Notes under the pieces: model-generated
The model's input: the letters and a program-made list of their open reading frames with translations, nothing else
What the model was told of the DNA's origin: nothing
Database searches by the model: none
In this document: piece by piece, positions 31,923-43,429 of the stretch
Layout: every line of letters begins with the position of its first letter
Numbering within the stretch: the first letter of the stretch is position 1
NCBI RefSeq assembly: GCF_051020985.1
Contig: NC_135008.1
Location: 3,286,001-3,350,000, forward strand
Length of the DNA: 64,000 nt
Direction of reading: 5' to 3'
Origin: Nomia melanderi
Lineage: Eukaryota; Arthropoda; Insecta; Hymenoptera; Halictidae
Made by a program: the position numbers and the translations under genes

Positions 31923-32078
31923 CACGTTGAACGCCGTGGGGATCACCGGTGACCCACAACCAAATCGAATTACTATAGTTCACTAGATTAAACGATGGTT
32001 ACTTGGAAACATTTGTATATTACAAATAACGCTACCTAATCTCGTGACATTCAACTAGATGAACGCGCAATAATATTT
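31919..32078 (+). mobile_element. T7 TTAA element inserted at the internal TTAA of T5
   Basis: TTAACACGTTGAACGCCGTG, then the near-palindrome GATCACCGGTGACCC, then aaccaaatcgaattactata, matching the inverted copy at 23868-24029. Its right end runs into a single 30-bp minisatellite unit (32079-32108). Confidence 0.8.
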
Positions 32079-32108
32079 GTTGATATCTGTATGATATCTA
32101 AGCACTAC

Positions 32109-32234
32109 GTTGCTAAAACAGCTTTGTCCAATTCACGTGAATTTCTCATCGAGTTGGTTTCACAAAATCCTCTTCATCTCATCAGAAAACGTTGAAATAT
32201 CTCTACTGAAAAACATCGAAGCAAAGGGTTAGCT
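32109..32234 (+). mobile_element. T2 right half
   Basis: tgctaaaacagctttgtcc, then aaatcctcttcatctcatc, then catcgaagcaaagggtta: T2 interior and right end. Left half missing; final TTAA mutated to TTAG. Confidence 0.65.
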
Positions 32235-33024
32235 TAATTCCTCATCAAAGAACGCCAGTCTCAACAGCGCCGAATGGAGAACGATCCCCTCGCGAACCTC
32301 TGCGCGCGCGTATCGTCGAGCCGCTCGCGATCTCAGGTGGCCGTATTACCGGCGATCAGCCTCGGAACGGGAGGCGACGTGGCGCGCAAGCCCGTTACAA
32401 AGTCGGCAATTACCGAGGAGGAGTGGCCCCCGGTCGACCTCTTTGGAAACGCGCGTTATTCGATGTCCTCTCCCGCGTCACGATGGATGCACCGATGGTA
32501 TGCGGCCCCGCGGAGAGAACACCGGCCCTGGCCGCGAGAGGGGAAGGGGGATGTCACGGGGACTGACTCGCTCGGGTCCCGCGGAAGGTTAATTTCGCCC
32601 GATAAGATCGTACCAGCGGATTACGCTGCGGAACATGCTCGAACACCTGTAACGAACGTGATTTTCTTGCGCGGAACCGCGTTCCCCGGCGTCGAACGGT
32701 GGTGTCCCCTCCCCCGCGCCTCGCTCCGCGGAGAGCTTTTCCGCTGCGCCGACGTTCAGGCTCGTTATTCCGGGGGGACCGGCCGGAGTGCCACGGGATC
32801 TAGGCGATCGGCTCTTTTTCGGCCGGCCGGAATTCTAGGTCGGGTGAACGGGGTTAATGAGAGGGGCGTAGTCGAGCTGCCGCGTCTCGAGCGACCTTTT
32901 TGCCTGTTATGTCTTGATTAGCCTCGCACCGGCTTCCACGGGCATTCTGTGACATCGACGGACGGGTGATCGCCGGGCGTGAATTCCTTCGGGACTGTCC
33001 TCCTTCCGTGCTGCGACTTCTGAT
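32235..33024. other. GC-rich island holding the longest open frame, not called as a gene
   Basis: The + frame at 32274-32921 is 215 residues from an ATG, the longest in the window. It shows no domain, signal peptide or membrane segment, and its composition (Arg, Ser, Gly, Pro, Ala) is that of random CpG-rich DNA. It could be chance or a lineage-specific exon. Chance is more likely. Confidence 0.4.
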
Positions 33025-33234
33025 CTCTGATCCAACATTGCACCAGTTGTAATATTAAATATTTCAATGAATCTTGAAACTACCCTAAAATTATCCGATT
33101 TTCCACGCATCCGAATTTTCCACTGACAAGGAAGATAAATCGAAGGAATGTTGCATTTCTCTTTTTCGCTGGGGATACTATAAGAATTAGTTGCAGTTGC
33201 TGATAGATTAACAACCTGGAGTGCTAAGGGTTAA
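33025..33234 (+). mobile_element. T3 TTAA element, left end eroded
   Basis: ctctgatccaacattgcacc, then atcttgaaactaccctaaaa, then acctggagtgctaagggttaa: same order as 22691-22922. The left TTAACCC is lost. Confidence 0.75.
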
Positions 33235-33314
33235 ATCACTCGTTTGCAACTGAGTATTCCAAATATGAAAACTTCATCTGATCGAAACATCGACATTCGC
33301 CCGCAAAGGGTTAC
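33231..33314 (+). mobile_element. T8 right-end fragment
   Basis: Shares TTAA with T3; contains tcactcgtttgcaactgag, ccaaatatgaaaacttc and gacattcgcccgcaaagggtta, the last 80 bp of T8 at 5414-5624. Confidence 0.75.
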
Positions 33315-33462
33315 AACCAGAGAAACCGGGAAATCGTCGAAAAGGACTCGAGCCAACGGAGACCCGTAACAAGCTCTCCTTTCCTGCTCCACTAAATTAT
33401 TCTACTTTCCATTCTTGGCGCGAACTTTTATAACAAGCAGAACAACACCTGATTAAGTGCCA
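33315..33462. other. Short unique stretch
   Basis: About 150 bp of mixed composition between two TTAA clusters. Nothing recognised. Confidence 0.4.
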
Positions 33463-33613
33463 TTAACACTTCGACTGCCAAGTAAATAACCATGAAAACT
33501 CCCGTGCAATCGAAACAGTTCTCTCAATAAAGCGGAAACTAAAGGGGCAAGATTCTCCTTAACGATTACATTACTGCTCTCCTTATATCTCACATTCGAG
33601 TGCAAAGGGTTAA
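33463..33613 (+). mobile_element. T4 left part joined to a T2 end
   Basis: TTAACACTTCGACTGCCAAG begins a T4 copy, followed by T4 interior to ctccttatatctcacat. Then tcgagtgcaaagggttaa, a T2 end, closes it. A chimera of two families between TTAA sites. Confidence 0.7.
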
Positions 33614-33660
33614 TATTATAACTGATGCAATATTGGAGCCTACAGAGTGCAAAGGGTTAA
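33610..33660 (-). mobile_element. 51-bp T3 end fragment
   Basis: TTAA, then tgatgcaatattggagcc, then tacagagtgcaaagggttaa: a T3 terminus in reverse, bounded by TTAA on both sides. Confidence 0.7.
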
Positions 33661-34427
33661 TGTAGTTTCTAGGTATGGTACAGATGTCAATGTATTTTCT
33701 AAGATCATATAGACTATTCTATCTATAATTCCGCAATAAATAGAGGAGCGTTCAGCGAAAGACTTCAGAGAGCCGCACGCGGACGTTCGCGTCCAGTGAA
33801 TTCAATGGAGAGCCTTCCTGAAAGGATCAACACCGTTACTTAATTTACTCTGTGACAGATGTTCCAACAGAACCGAACGGAGCAGTCCCCGAGCGAACGG
33901 GAAACCAGAAACGGCCGTCCCGCGAGCGCGGCGGCGCGGCGCAGGTGAATATTAACGACGAGTTAACTCGTCGTCCCGGATTAGCGGGCTAAGAGGGAGG
34001 TAATGGCGGATCGGCAACGGTTAGATCGCCGGATAACGCGGAAAAGGAGGTGCTCGTTGGAAAATCTGACCACCCGCGGCGGCCGCGAGTAGGCGTACCG
34101 GTGTTCAACGGACCGAGAATAAAATAGTGTGGGAGAGCGGTCGTGTTCCTCGAGGAGAAGTCCTCTCGGAGAGATACACTTTCTCCGAGTCACCGTCCTC
34201 GGGACACCTCTCGACCCAGTTACTTGTTTGCCCCGCGATTTTTTCCGCGGCCGGGACGTTGCGACGATTGCCTCCTTTGTCGCTAATGATGCCCGCCGGC
34301 TGCGCGGACGCGATCGTGACTGTCCTCGCCGGCGAGCGTCGCCTTTTCGACGATGAGACCGACTTAATTTGTTGCGCCGGCGACCGGCGACGTTTGTTTC
34401 GCTAATTCCGCGCGAGACATCGAGCAT
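33661..34427. other. AT-rich flank then GC-rich island, no gene
   Basis: A degenerate single 30-bp repeat unit (ttctaggtatggtacagat) lies at about 33667. GC-rich from 33880 with a 148-residue minus frame and overlapping + frames; no domain. Confidence 0.4.
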
Positions 34428-34633
34428 TTAACCGGTTAACTGTGTTTGACGAGCATACATCGTGAAGCTTGACGTGATGATTCTTCAGCGATGAGTTCTT
34501 TGTTTTGTCGCATAAACGTGTGATTCTTTGTTTCGCTTTGATCTTTCATTAAATACTCGCATTCGTCCTTCGATGAGATTTTATTGCGAGAACGAGAGGT
34601 TTTTCCAAATAAATTCCACGGTTAACTGGTTAG
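34428..34633 (+). mobile_element. T5 TTAA element, most complete copy
   Basis: TTAACCGGTTAACTGTG at left; ccacggttaactggTTAG at right (final base of TTAA mutated). 206 bp. It shows left and right halves joined across the internal TTAA (gatctttcattaaatactcg), with no insertion and no minisatellite. This is the reference against which the nested copies are read. Confidence 0.85.
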
Positions 34634-34799
34634 TACTAGAACTACGTAGCAGTCAAAGTGATCGGCTTCGATTTGTCTGTTTCGCAATTATTGATATAAC
34701 AGCAAGTTCCACTTGAATATCAATGAATGTCCGAAGAAATCGAAAATAAGTTATTGTAATTTTTGAATCGTGTTAAATGCTCGGTAGTTCTACCGTTAA
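34630..34799 (-). mobile_element. T1 TTAA element abutting T5
   Basis: Starts at the shared TTAG with tactagaactacgtagcag, has a T1 interior with deletions (caatgaatgtccgaagaaat) and ends gctcggtagttctaccgTTAA. 170 bp; the palindrome is decayed (CAGTCAAAGTGATCGG). Confidence 0.75.
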
Positions 34800-35548
34800 T
34801 AATTAAACACTTGAATCTACTAACGAAAGAAGTGTAGTTCATAGAGTGGAGATTATAGTTAATATAGAGCAATTGAGATTCTTAAGCTTTTCGTATTAGG
34901 GGACCTAATGAAGTAATTTATAGAAATTCGAATATTACACAACATTATTGATACTGGTCTATACCGATCGCTAATACCACTGTGAACAACTACAGAATAT
35001 TTCTAAAAGTTCGAAGTCGCCTAAAAATCCGCAGCCTACTCGTCGCTGTATTATACCGGACGGTTTTGTCGTCGGTTCACTTTCTCTCGTTTGCCTTGTT
35101 AATTTTCTACCGAGTAGTACCGCCCGCGAAAAAATCCGCGCAGTTTTAAGGGAACAAGTTCCGCAGATAAAGCTGCGCGAACGAGCGCGCGGTTAATGCG
35201 TTTTCTTTCGTTCCGCCGTCGGAACGTTAGTGTCAATTAAGAGTGTCCCGCCGTATCGCATAGCCGGGATACGTTTTCTAATTGCGGGTCGTTCCGTTTT
35301 GCCGTTCGAATCGTAATGGCGGCGACCGCCGGGACTGTCACTCCCGTTCAACTTCTTTAGCACGACAACGAGCCAGCCTATTCGCTGGCGATCGCGAATA
35401 CGCTCGTGGTTAAGGAAGCGCTTATTATCGCGGACGCTTCTTCGTTATACTTCGAACGCACGGTTTCCAGAATCGAAATTGATTTATATCTCCTTTCAAT
35501 CATTTATATGTTTTCGTCACTTAGAATATACAAAAATTCGCATTTCGA
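34800..35548. other. AT-rich flank then GC-rich patch, no gene
   Basis: AT-rich to 35040, GC-rich 35060-35460, no domain in the short frames. The 93-residue frame at 35406-35687 is a repeat artefact. Confidence 0.4.
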
Positions 35549-35677
35549 ATTCCTTTACATGAAAATAGGAAAGTCACCGAATGAAAATGAATTGAAAACA
35601 AATGAATCACATGAATTCCTTTACATGAAAATGGAAAAGTCACCGAATGAAAATGAATTGAAAACAAATGAAATCGC
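35549..35677 (+). repeat. 65-bp direct duplication
   Basis: aattcctttacatgaaaat, gtcaccgaatgaaaatgaat and tgaaaacaaatgaa occur twice at 65-bp spacing with one or two differences. Very young: the copies are almost identical. Confidence 0.9.
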
Positions 35678-35689
35678 ATACAGCTGACC

Positions 35690-36630
35690 CTCGATTTACG
35701 CGGACTTCGTTCACGCGAGCCTCTTTTATACTAAATTGGAACGCTATTTACGCGGTAGTTTTAAAATACATTACATTTAAAATATACTTTTGTTCTCTAA
35801 AATGTCATTATTATTTCTTTCGTCAAGCTACGTGAAATAAATATGTATTTCTAAAACTTACACCAGCTTCTCTTCAATATTTTGCTTTCTCCCGCACCGA
35901 TAGGCTCTATTCTCACGATTTTCGCGGAAATCGAAGTGTATTTCATTCCGCCAGCGAATCCGTTGGAACAAGATTCGTCATTGTCATTAACGAATAAGTA
36001 GTATTGTATAAGTAGTAGTAGTATTGCTAAAAATCCTCGTGGCGGTGAAGGTGTCAACCGGTCCGCGTTATAACTCGAGCCGAGCGGAGCCGCTGGCGCG
36101 CACGCGAAACAGGTAGCGGCCGTGGATCGCGTTGGAAAAGGCATCCGGTCGAACGACGCCGTTCAATTTCAATGATCTATCCGACACTCGTCCCGGCGTA
36201 AACATGGCGGCGGAAACTTTTGCTTTTACGACGCCTACGGCCGAACGACCCTCTTTCGCAACCGGCGCTGGTAATAATTTATAGAGCGAGCCGAGTTCCC
36301 ATCCGAGCCGCGGGATCTTCCTCGATTGTACCCTTTGACACTCGCGCGGATTCATCGAGTGCTGGAAACGCGGATGGGTCTGCGTGCACGTTAATGCATA
36401 CCCTTTCGGGAACACGTTCGGCGCAACTTTCTCCAGCGATGTCGGATTCGCGAAGATGTTTTTGATCTGGCCGCCGTATTTGGACTCGGTGAACGCGGGG
36501 TGTCTCCGTCGCCGTGTGTCTTCAATTATGACTGATTATGGAAAAAATTGATGAGATCTCTTGGAATTGATTAGTGCAAGTGGAGCTACCGGTTCTTGAG
36601 ATTTTTAATTATCTTCATTCTAAGCGCTGT
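35690..36630. other. Possible repeat end, then GC-rich island, no gene
   Basis: ctcgatttacgcggacttcg then ttcacgcgag at 35694-35730 looks like the inverted, repetitive end of a DNA transposon (cgatttacgcg-type), but no partner end was found. 36050-36480 is CpG-dense with overlapping frames and no domain. Confidence 0.35.
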
Positions 36631-36915
36631 TTAACCCTTTGAACTCTGTAGGCTCTAATATTGCACCAGGAATAATATTAAATATTTTAATGAATCTTAG
36701 AGAAACTCGAGATTTGGCACAGCAAAACTATGAAGTTGAATATTTAGTATTTTAAATTAAACTTCGTATTGCTACGTGGAATATTCAAATAAAATAGCTT
36801 TGTCGCTCAATTTATCTATGAATTATTATTAACTTAGTTTCAAACAATGTCATCTGTATCTCATCAGAAAATGTTAAATATTCCCAGCGAGAAACATTCG
36901 AGCGCAAAGTGTTAA
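36631..36915 (+). mobile_element. Composite T3/T2 TTAA element
   Basis: Starts TTAACCCTTTGAACTCTGTAG (T3 left end), continues into T3 interior (ttttaatgaatcttagag), then T2 interior (tatgaagttgaatatttag, aaatagctttgtcgctc) and ends cattcgagcgcaaagtgttaa (T2 right end). 285 bp between TTAA sites. Confidence 0.75.
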
Positions 36916-38002
36916 CACTGAATTTACCCATCAGTTCCACAAAATTCCACTACTATTACTCGCTAAACACCTGCATCGATCCCGATCGAATCACGAGTAT
37001 CCCGGTCAGCCACTTTTAAACCGCCGATTCCCAAGATCCAAACAACCATCAATCCTGCCCGAAACAATAGAGCGGAGCGTGCAGTAAATTAAAGCTGGTA
37101 TTAAATCAAACGAAGGAGCCTAGAAAGCTTCTCGCCTCGTCACGTAGCAGGTTCGATCCCCCGTTCCCCGTTTGGTCCGCGCGAGTGCGAACGATTAATA
37201 ACCCGAGCGACGCACACGCGCGCCGATCAGCCGAAGCGAGGATCACCGGTGCTGTCCGCCATTAGTCTCGTTCGCGGCTGTTATCTCGCCGCGCGGCGCG
37301 GCGCGGCCACGATTTCGGAGACACGGCCGCGCGGCCGAGCGTGTAATTTACCGCGAATCAGCGTTGATCCGCGGCGATACCGCGACCCGGATCATCGGCG
37401 GATACCTGTTATCTGGCCGGGTCCAGCTGGAAACTAGTCGGACCGGACGACCCTGCAGGAAAATCGAGAACTCTCGCGTGGATCGAGATAATCCGCGCGG
37501 CGATAACCGAGACCGGCGATTTTTCTTCGATCCCGCCCCGTCAGGTGTCCCCGATGTTGCTCACTCGCGATCGTAAACATCAAACGCGCCGACCGAGCTC
37601 GCGATACGGCGAAGAAGCCGGGGACAGCAATAAAATTCGTGTGTCCCCGCGGACGCGAGCGACGCGGCGAAATTCTGGCCGCGCTGGAATGCGGACTCGT
37701 TCCAGCCTCGTAAAATTAAGCGTCGCGTCCGGCGGGGAGTAATCGAGCGAAGCTTATGGAGTCCGCTTCCTGCGAGCATGCCGCAAGGACTGTGAGAAGC
37801 GGCCGCGGGAGGCTCGCCGACTTCCTGATCGCTTCTCGGGTTTGATGCCTCGCGAGTCGATAGGTGTCTTTGGGAGAGTTGTTGATCGCGATAGTTAGCG
37901 CGAGGTTCGGCAGAGAATTTGTTGTTTTGAGAGAATGTGTAAGGAGTGTGTTTTCGTTGATTTTTTTGGGAGAATATTTCTCTGGTAGTTTGAGATGATT
38001 AC
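36916..38002. other. A/C-rich flank and GC-rich island, no gene
   Basis: 36920-37060 is C-rich and G-poor; 37140-37830 is strongly CpG-dense (cgccgcgcggcgcggcgcgg near 37289). 37840-37990 turns G/T-rich. Frames of 60-110 residues on both strands show no domain. A GGTTCGATCCCCC sequence at 37149 is not a tRNA. Confidence 0.4.
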
Positions 38003-38250
38003 TTAACTCTTTGCGGTCCGAAGTGCTGTTTCTCACTTCGAGGTTCACGTCGACGTTAGTTCATTCAATGGCAGCTCAATATGACGCTCTTTTTATTTAT
38101 TCGAGAATATTTGGGTGTCATTGAAATGTTACCCTTAAATGGTACAATTGTGATACTACAAATAAATATAGGAAAAATCGTTAAAACAGGTAGAGGTTGC
38201 AACAAAATAGAATGTCGAGACTGACTCGACGTATGACTGCTAAAAGTTAA
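38003..38250 (+). mobile_element. T10 TTAA miniature element
   Basis: TTAACTCTTTGCGGTCCGAAG at left and GACTGCTAAAAGTTAA at right (13 of 16 inverted match). 248 bp, AT-rich, with a cttcgaggttcacgtcgacg segment near the left. Single copy in this window; its end resembles T8. Confidence 0.7.
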
Positions 38251-40788
38251 TGTTCTCTGTTGATCTGAATAATAATGGATTCTATATAGATTTGAATAGT
38301 TTGTATTAGGTTAATTACAATATAATACAATCTTGAGATTTCTTAGCTTACGTGGGTAGTTGATAGATTAAGTTAGCTAGTTAGCTACCGGAGAAGTGAG
38401 TTCCTTCGAAACTTGAATTATCCCATTCATTTCAGTTATCTAATGCAAAAAGTGTATAGATAGTCGGAAAGCACACATTAGAAATTAGTAAAAGGGTTAA
38501 CAACTGCTCGATCAAGGGACCTTTGGATCACGCGTCGCGCATCACAGTTCCATCCAGCGAATGCTAATAAGACGGGTTTTTATGAAACCAAGAGTCTTTC
38601 TCTAAATAGCCTCCGCCGGGTTCGATTCCACAACAACATGTGTCAATCCGATTTTCTAATAAAGGCGTAGGTGAAAGCCTCAGCCACTCCGCCGGCTGCT
38701 CTCCGGCCAGCCGAGCGGCGCACATACTAATTACTGTTGCAAAACGTAGGTTTCAAAAGACAATTCAGAGCCGGCGAGGCAGGCAGACGTTCGTATTCGG
38801 ATTATCCATGCGTAAAAGTTTCCGAGCCGGGGGTAACAATGCTGTCATTAAACGCCTCTCCGCCGCTCGCGGACGGGATTAAGGCCCGCCGATCGGAAGT
38901 CCTAAGCCTGGGAAAGCAGCGCGGATTTATGAATCGCGGATCCCCGCTCGTAGCCCGGCGATCAGTGTCGTAAAACGGCCGGCACTCCGACGAGTGTCTC
39001 ACTTGTTAATGGTTATTGCGAAACGGCGCGCACCGTGAAGAACGATCGTTTTGAAATGCACGCGAAAGCCGCGTCGCTCCTTTGATAGATGCTGGTCGCC
39101 GTGTCCCGGTCGTCTACGCGCTCGCGCGCCGATCTCCCCTCGGCTCGCGAGCGATTCACCGAGAGAGAACCTGCTATTAATAAGTTACTAATGGAATCCC
39201 GACTTACGTGGGCGAACCGATAAATTAGCCCGGTAAAAGCGTACCGACAGGTTGCCCGCGCGCGGCCACGCAACACCCAGAGGAGATTTAGATGCAATTA
39301 ACGCGCCTGCACGGTGACACTATCCGCCCGGACGCGTGCACGCGTGAACTAATCGTTAAACTTCAACCTCTGATTAAGGAAGCAGGGTTTCTACTTACTT
39401 CCCTGCCTCTCTGCGATCTCCGCGCGCCGTCTCTCGGATATTCTAGTCGATATTTACGAGCCCACGCTTCGGAACTGATAAATATCGGAGCTCGCTCGGA
39501 TGTTTGCAAAAATAAGACGTTACGTTTCTAATTGAAACGTAATATTCAATATTCCTCGATCCTCTCTTTTCTAAACGATTAACCGACGCACCGGCGATGG
39601 ACACAGTTGAAAGGGATTCTACAAAGGAACGAGATCGAGCAGGCACGGTTGGTCACAGGAGAAATAAAGAAGTAATAAAAATCGGAGCAAGACAGTCCGC
39701 GGCAGGAAATAAACGACGTTGATTTCTCGTAAGACCAGTGGACAATCATTGGCCACTTAACGGAGGATCATTAGCATGTCAACGACCACTCGCGGCTGTC
39801 CCGGTAATCAACGGGACGTCACGAAAATCGGTGGCAACGTCGTTAACGATGTAACGAGAAAACTGCCAATTCGATGACAGCCCGAACGAATCCTCCGGCG
39901 CAAATAAGGGCGGAAATAGGTGTCCGCGAATGACGAATCCCATTACCGGTGATCCACGCCGGAATCAGCTGTCGCTTGTAATTGTCGTAATAAGAACGAT
40001 ATTGTTACCGTACGTCAATTACCATCGGACATGCGTAACGCGCGAGCGTGTACGCCGCGGTGTAATCGGCCGCTGTCATGCAACGTCGATGGCTCACGTG
40101 ACGAGCGTCCTGCTCTAAAGTTTTCCCATTCACCGATTCAACGTCAAATTACCGCGGCCTCGAGAGGATTCGAAGGCTCGATCCGCCGCTCGAAAGAAAC
40201 TGCCGTACGTCTCTCGTAAACCTTCGATCGAGATCATAAAAAACTACATAAAATGATACGTGATTTATAATCCGTGCAGCGAGGGACAATATAAAACTCC
40301 GACTCTAGACAGAGGATTTTTTATTCGGACGGTTAGACAACATTTCATTCCGCGACAAGAAGAAAACGAAAGTTTCGCGCGACTCGATTCGCTCTCGTCC
40401 GGCCACGGACGTCTCTATCCCTCGCAAAAAGATATTCCTTCCATTGGAAAGAGTGTTATAAATCACCGGAGGACGCGAGGAACGCGAGGATCGTGCGAGA
40501 CTCTTAAAGGGGACGCGGGAAACGGTCGAGCGTTGCTTCGGAAGTTCACCGCGATGGAAAACCGTGGAAAACCGTGGAAAAAGCGTTATGGTGCGTTTGC
40601 ATAAGCGAGGAATGTCCGGTCTCTGTTGTTAAGAATTTCGTGCTCGTTCGGTGTGAACGGCAGTTGTTCTCTGTGAATGTGAACGGAATATCTGTATAGT
40701 ATAATACTTGATGCAGTGGTTCTACAAAGTTCGTCATCGAGCTCTAATTATTCTCACTTCATTTGTTTCTAAAATCGAGCAGTGATCA
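38251..40788. other. AT-rich flank and long GC-rich region, no gene
   Basis: 38251-38510 AT-rich with a possible TTAA end (aaaagggttaa at 38490). 38520-40560 alternates GC-rich and mixed sequence with frames of 60-114 residues and no recognised domain. 40560-40760 is G/T-rich. No exon could be supported. Confidence 0.35.
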
Positions 40789-41310
40789 AACGTTCGGAAA
40801 TATTCAGCGAGAAGTACTTGTTTTCAAAATTCAACGACCATTATTTACCTTCAACACCAATCTACTAAATTCCACTTCTTCCGATTGTCCAACTTCAATT
40901 CTGTTCGAGTAACAACCTAACAACGAATCATCGAGTACTAAAAATATTCGTCAAATGTTTCAAGAATCAAAGAACCACGATTTACCTCCATCGATCTACC
41001 AAATTTCCAATTTCTCGTCTTCCAACTTCAGTTTCATTCCAGTAGCGATCAAATAACGAATCATCAAGTACTCAAAATATGCGTCAAATGTTTCAAGAAT
41101 CAAAGAACCACCATCTAACCTCCATCAATCTATCAAACTTCCAACTTCTCGTCATCCAACTTCAGTTTCGTTCAAGTAGCGACCAAACAACGAATCATCG
41201 AGTACTAAAAATATTCGTCAAATCTTCCAAGAATCAAAGAATCATCTACCTCCATCGATCCACCAAACGTCCAATTTCCCATGATCAAACTCGAATTCCG
41301 TAGAAGCAGG
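40789..41310 (+). repeat. 133-bp tandem repeat, about 4 copies
   Basis: aacgaatcatcgagtacta, aatattcgtcaaatgtttca, agaatcaaagaaccac, tacctccatcgatctacc and tccaacttcagtttc recur; anchor positions 40922, 41055 and 41189. The first unit (from about 40789) is most diverged. Strongly A/C-rich on the + strand. Confidence 0.9.
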
Positions 41311-42269
41311 GGTCGAAGGAGCATTCACGGGTGCAAACGCCTGGCTACGTGCTCGCGGGCGAGATCACGCGCGACGCGAGCAAGCTAGCGAGCCTTCCGG
41401 CTCGCAGTTCTAAGGGCGAATCGCGCGTTTACGCCTCGCCTTATACGATCGGCCGTTCGTTCGGGCCGATGGCTCCGCGGATTGTAAAACCTCGCCGGCC
41501 GGCGCGCTCGCGGCCGCGGATCCTAAGCCGACGCGTACGCGCCCCACGCGAACGCGTTACATCGCTATCTTAATAAACCGCAGATATACGGTAATCTGCC
41601 GAGTTATACGCCGCCGCGGAACAAACATTAAACCATGCCGTACGCCGGAGAGCGGCGATCCCGCGCGCGCACGCTCGCTCGCGCGCCGATTTACGATGCC
41701 CGCTCGGCCTCGCCGAATCCGACGTTGATCAGTTCCACACGCGGTTATTATAACGTCTCGCGGATTCCGGCGGGAGATTAAGACCGGGCCAACGCCGGGA
41801 CCGGGTACTTGATCACCGATAAAGCTCGCCCAGGTGTTTCAGGTAAGCACCACGGTAAGTACCCGTGACTGCGCTTTCCGAAGCTTCTGACGTTCCCGGC
41901 GTGGAACGTGGATAAGCTGTTCCACGGATGGTGCGCGGAGAGTCTCGGAGAATCGGTCAATCGCAGCGGGGTTTACTTGAATTGTTTGCAACCCGGTGGA
42001 TTTATTGGGGACGAAGGGATCGATCGCGGAAGCCGCGATGATGAAGCAACCGACGCGGGAGATTCTACGGACGCTACTCGCTTTGTCTCGATGCAACTTC
42101 TTCCTGGACGGAGGCCGCCGCTGATGCGAGCTGTGATGAATTTCTGCACTGACTGAGTCGTGAATAGCGTTTTGAAGACTGATACTGATCGACAGTTCAG
42201 AGGATTCTTGGGGTATAGAAGTCGTAACGACGCGGTCGTTTGGGTGCGTTAAGTAATAGTCGGGGAACT
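41311..42269. other. GC-rich island, no gene recognised
   Basis: CpG-dense to about 41800, then mixed. Frames of 60-85 residues without domains. It turns purine- and G/T-rich near 42130. Confidence 0.4.
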
Positions 42270-42900
42270 GGTTGCATCTTTTGACTTGTAGAGTACACTG
42301 GCTAAGTAGAATTGATTGGGATTAGGAGCAGTGAGCTGGGATTGGTACGAATTAGAATTAGGGTAGAACTGCTTGTATCTTTTCAGTGCAGTACATTATC
42401 TAATTAGAATTAATGAAAATTAGAACTATCGAACTAGAATCGATACGAATTAGAATTAGCCGGGTAGAACTGCTTGTATCTTTTCAGTGCAGTCCATTAT
42501 CTAATTAGAACTGACGGAAATCAGAACTAGTGAACTAGAAACTATAAGAATTAGAATGATCCAGTTACAATTACTTGAATCTTCTGAGAACAGTTAATTA
42601 CTTGCCTAGAATCAATGAAAATCAGAACTATCGAACTAGAATCAATAAGAATTAGAATGATCCAGTTAAAACTGCTTGTATCTTTTCAGTACAGTACATT
42701 ATCTAATTAGAATTAATGAAAATCAGAACTAGTGAACTATAATTGATAGGAAATAGAATGATCCAGTTACAATTACTTGAATCTTCTGAGAACAGTTAAC
42801 TACTTGCCTAGAATCAATGAAAATCAGAACTATCGAACTAGAATCGATAAGAATTAGAACGATCCAGTTAAAACCCCTTGAATCTTCTAACTCCGACATC
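42270..42900 (+). repeat. 100-bp tandem repeat, about 6 copies
   Basis: cttgtatcttttcagtgcag, attatctaattagaattaat, gaaaatcagaactatcga and actagaatcgataagaatta recur; cttga/cttgta anchors near 42371, 42471, 42571, 42673, 42773 and 42874. Units alternate between two variants (tgcttgtatcttttcag and ttacttgaatcttctgag), so a 200-bp higher-order unit may be forming. Confidence 0.92.
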
Positions 42901-43429
42901 AAAGTACCTAACTTAGCTGTTATACATCAACCTACCTAATCACTTATCTATCATAAATCAAACTATCATTGTCACTGTCGCATCTCCAACGACTCGAAAC
43001 CCGAAAGAGCCGGAAAGACGAAGACGCGCAGAGATATTCAATTTCGGGAAGAAGGTTCACCGATGAAACCGATGGCGCAGAACAAACCGGTAGCGGCCGG
43101 AGATACCGGCGGCCCGTAATATCGGCTCGCGGCGGTAACACACGTATTTACAGGATTTAGGCGCGGTTACAGGGGCCGGCTAACGGGGAGAGAGTAACGA
43201 GCGGCGAGCACGAACGCGGCCGCGATGGAATTCGCGCGATCGCCTCTCTCGTTCTACCAGCGGTATCTTCACCCGGCGAGCAGAGCCGTCCCGACGCCAG
43301 CCCGTTTTCATCGTGAAAATGCCTCCTTACGTGCCCGCGAGAGAGTTCCACCTTTGGCGTTGCCCGTCCACCGATCCATCGATCGCTTCGTCACTCGCCC
43401 GCGACCAACGCGGCGGATCGATTAGCCAG
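42901..43429. other. A/C-rich flank and GC-rich island, no gene
   Basis: 42900-42960 is C-rich and G-poor; 42970-43420 is CpG-dense. No domain in the short frames. Confidence 0.4.

Noticed and set aside
32274..32921. 215-residue open frame as a gene
   Set aside because: No domain, no homology remembered, composition typical of random CpG-rich DNA, and no visible promoter or splice context.
37149..37165. tRNA B box (GGTTCGATCCCCC)
   Set aside because: The flanks do not form a T-arm, and no A box or acceptor stem is present.
38624..38640. tRNA B box (GGTTCGATTCC)
   Set aside because: The stem bases do not pair and no A box lies at tRNA distance upstream.
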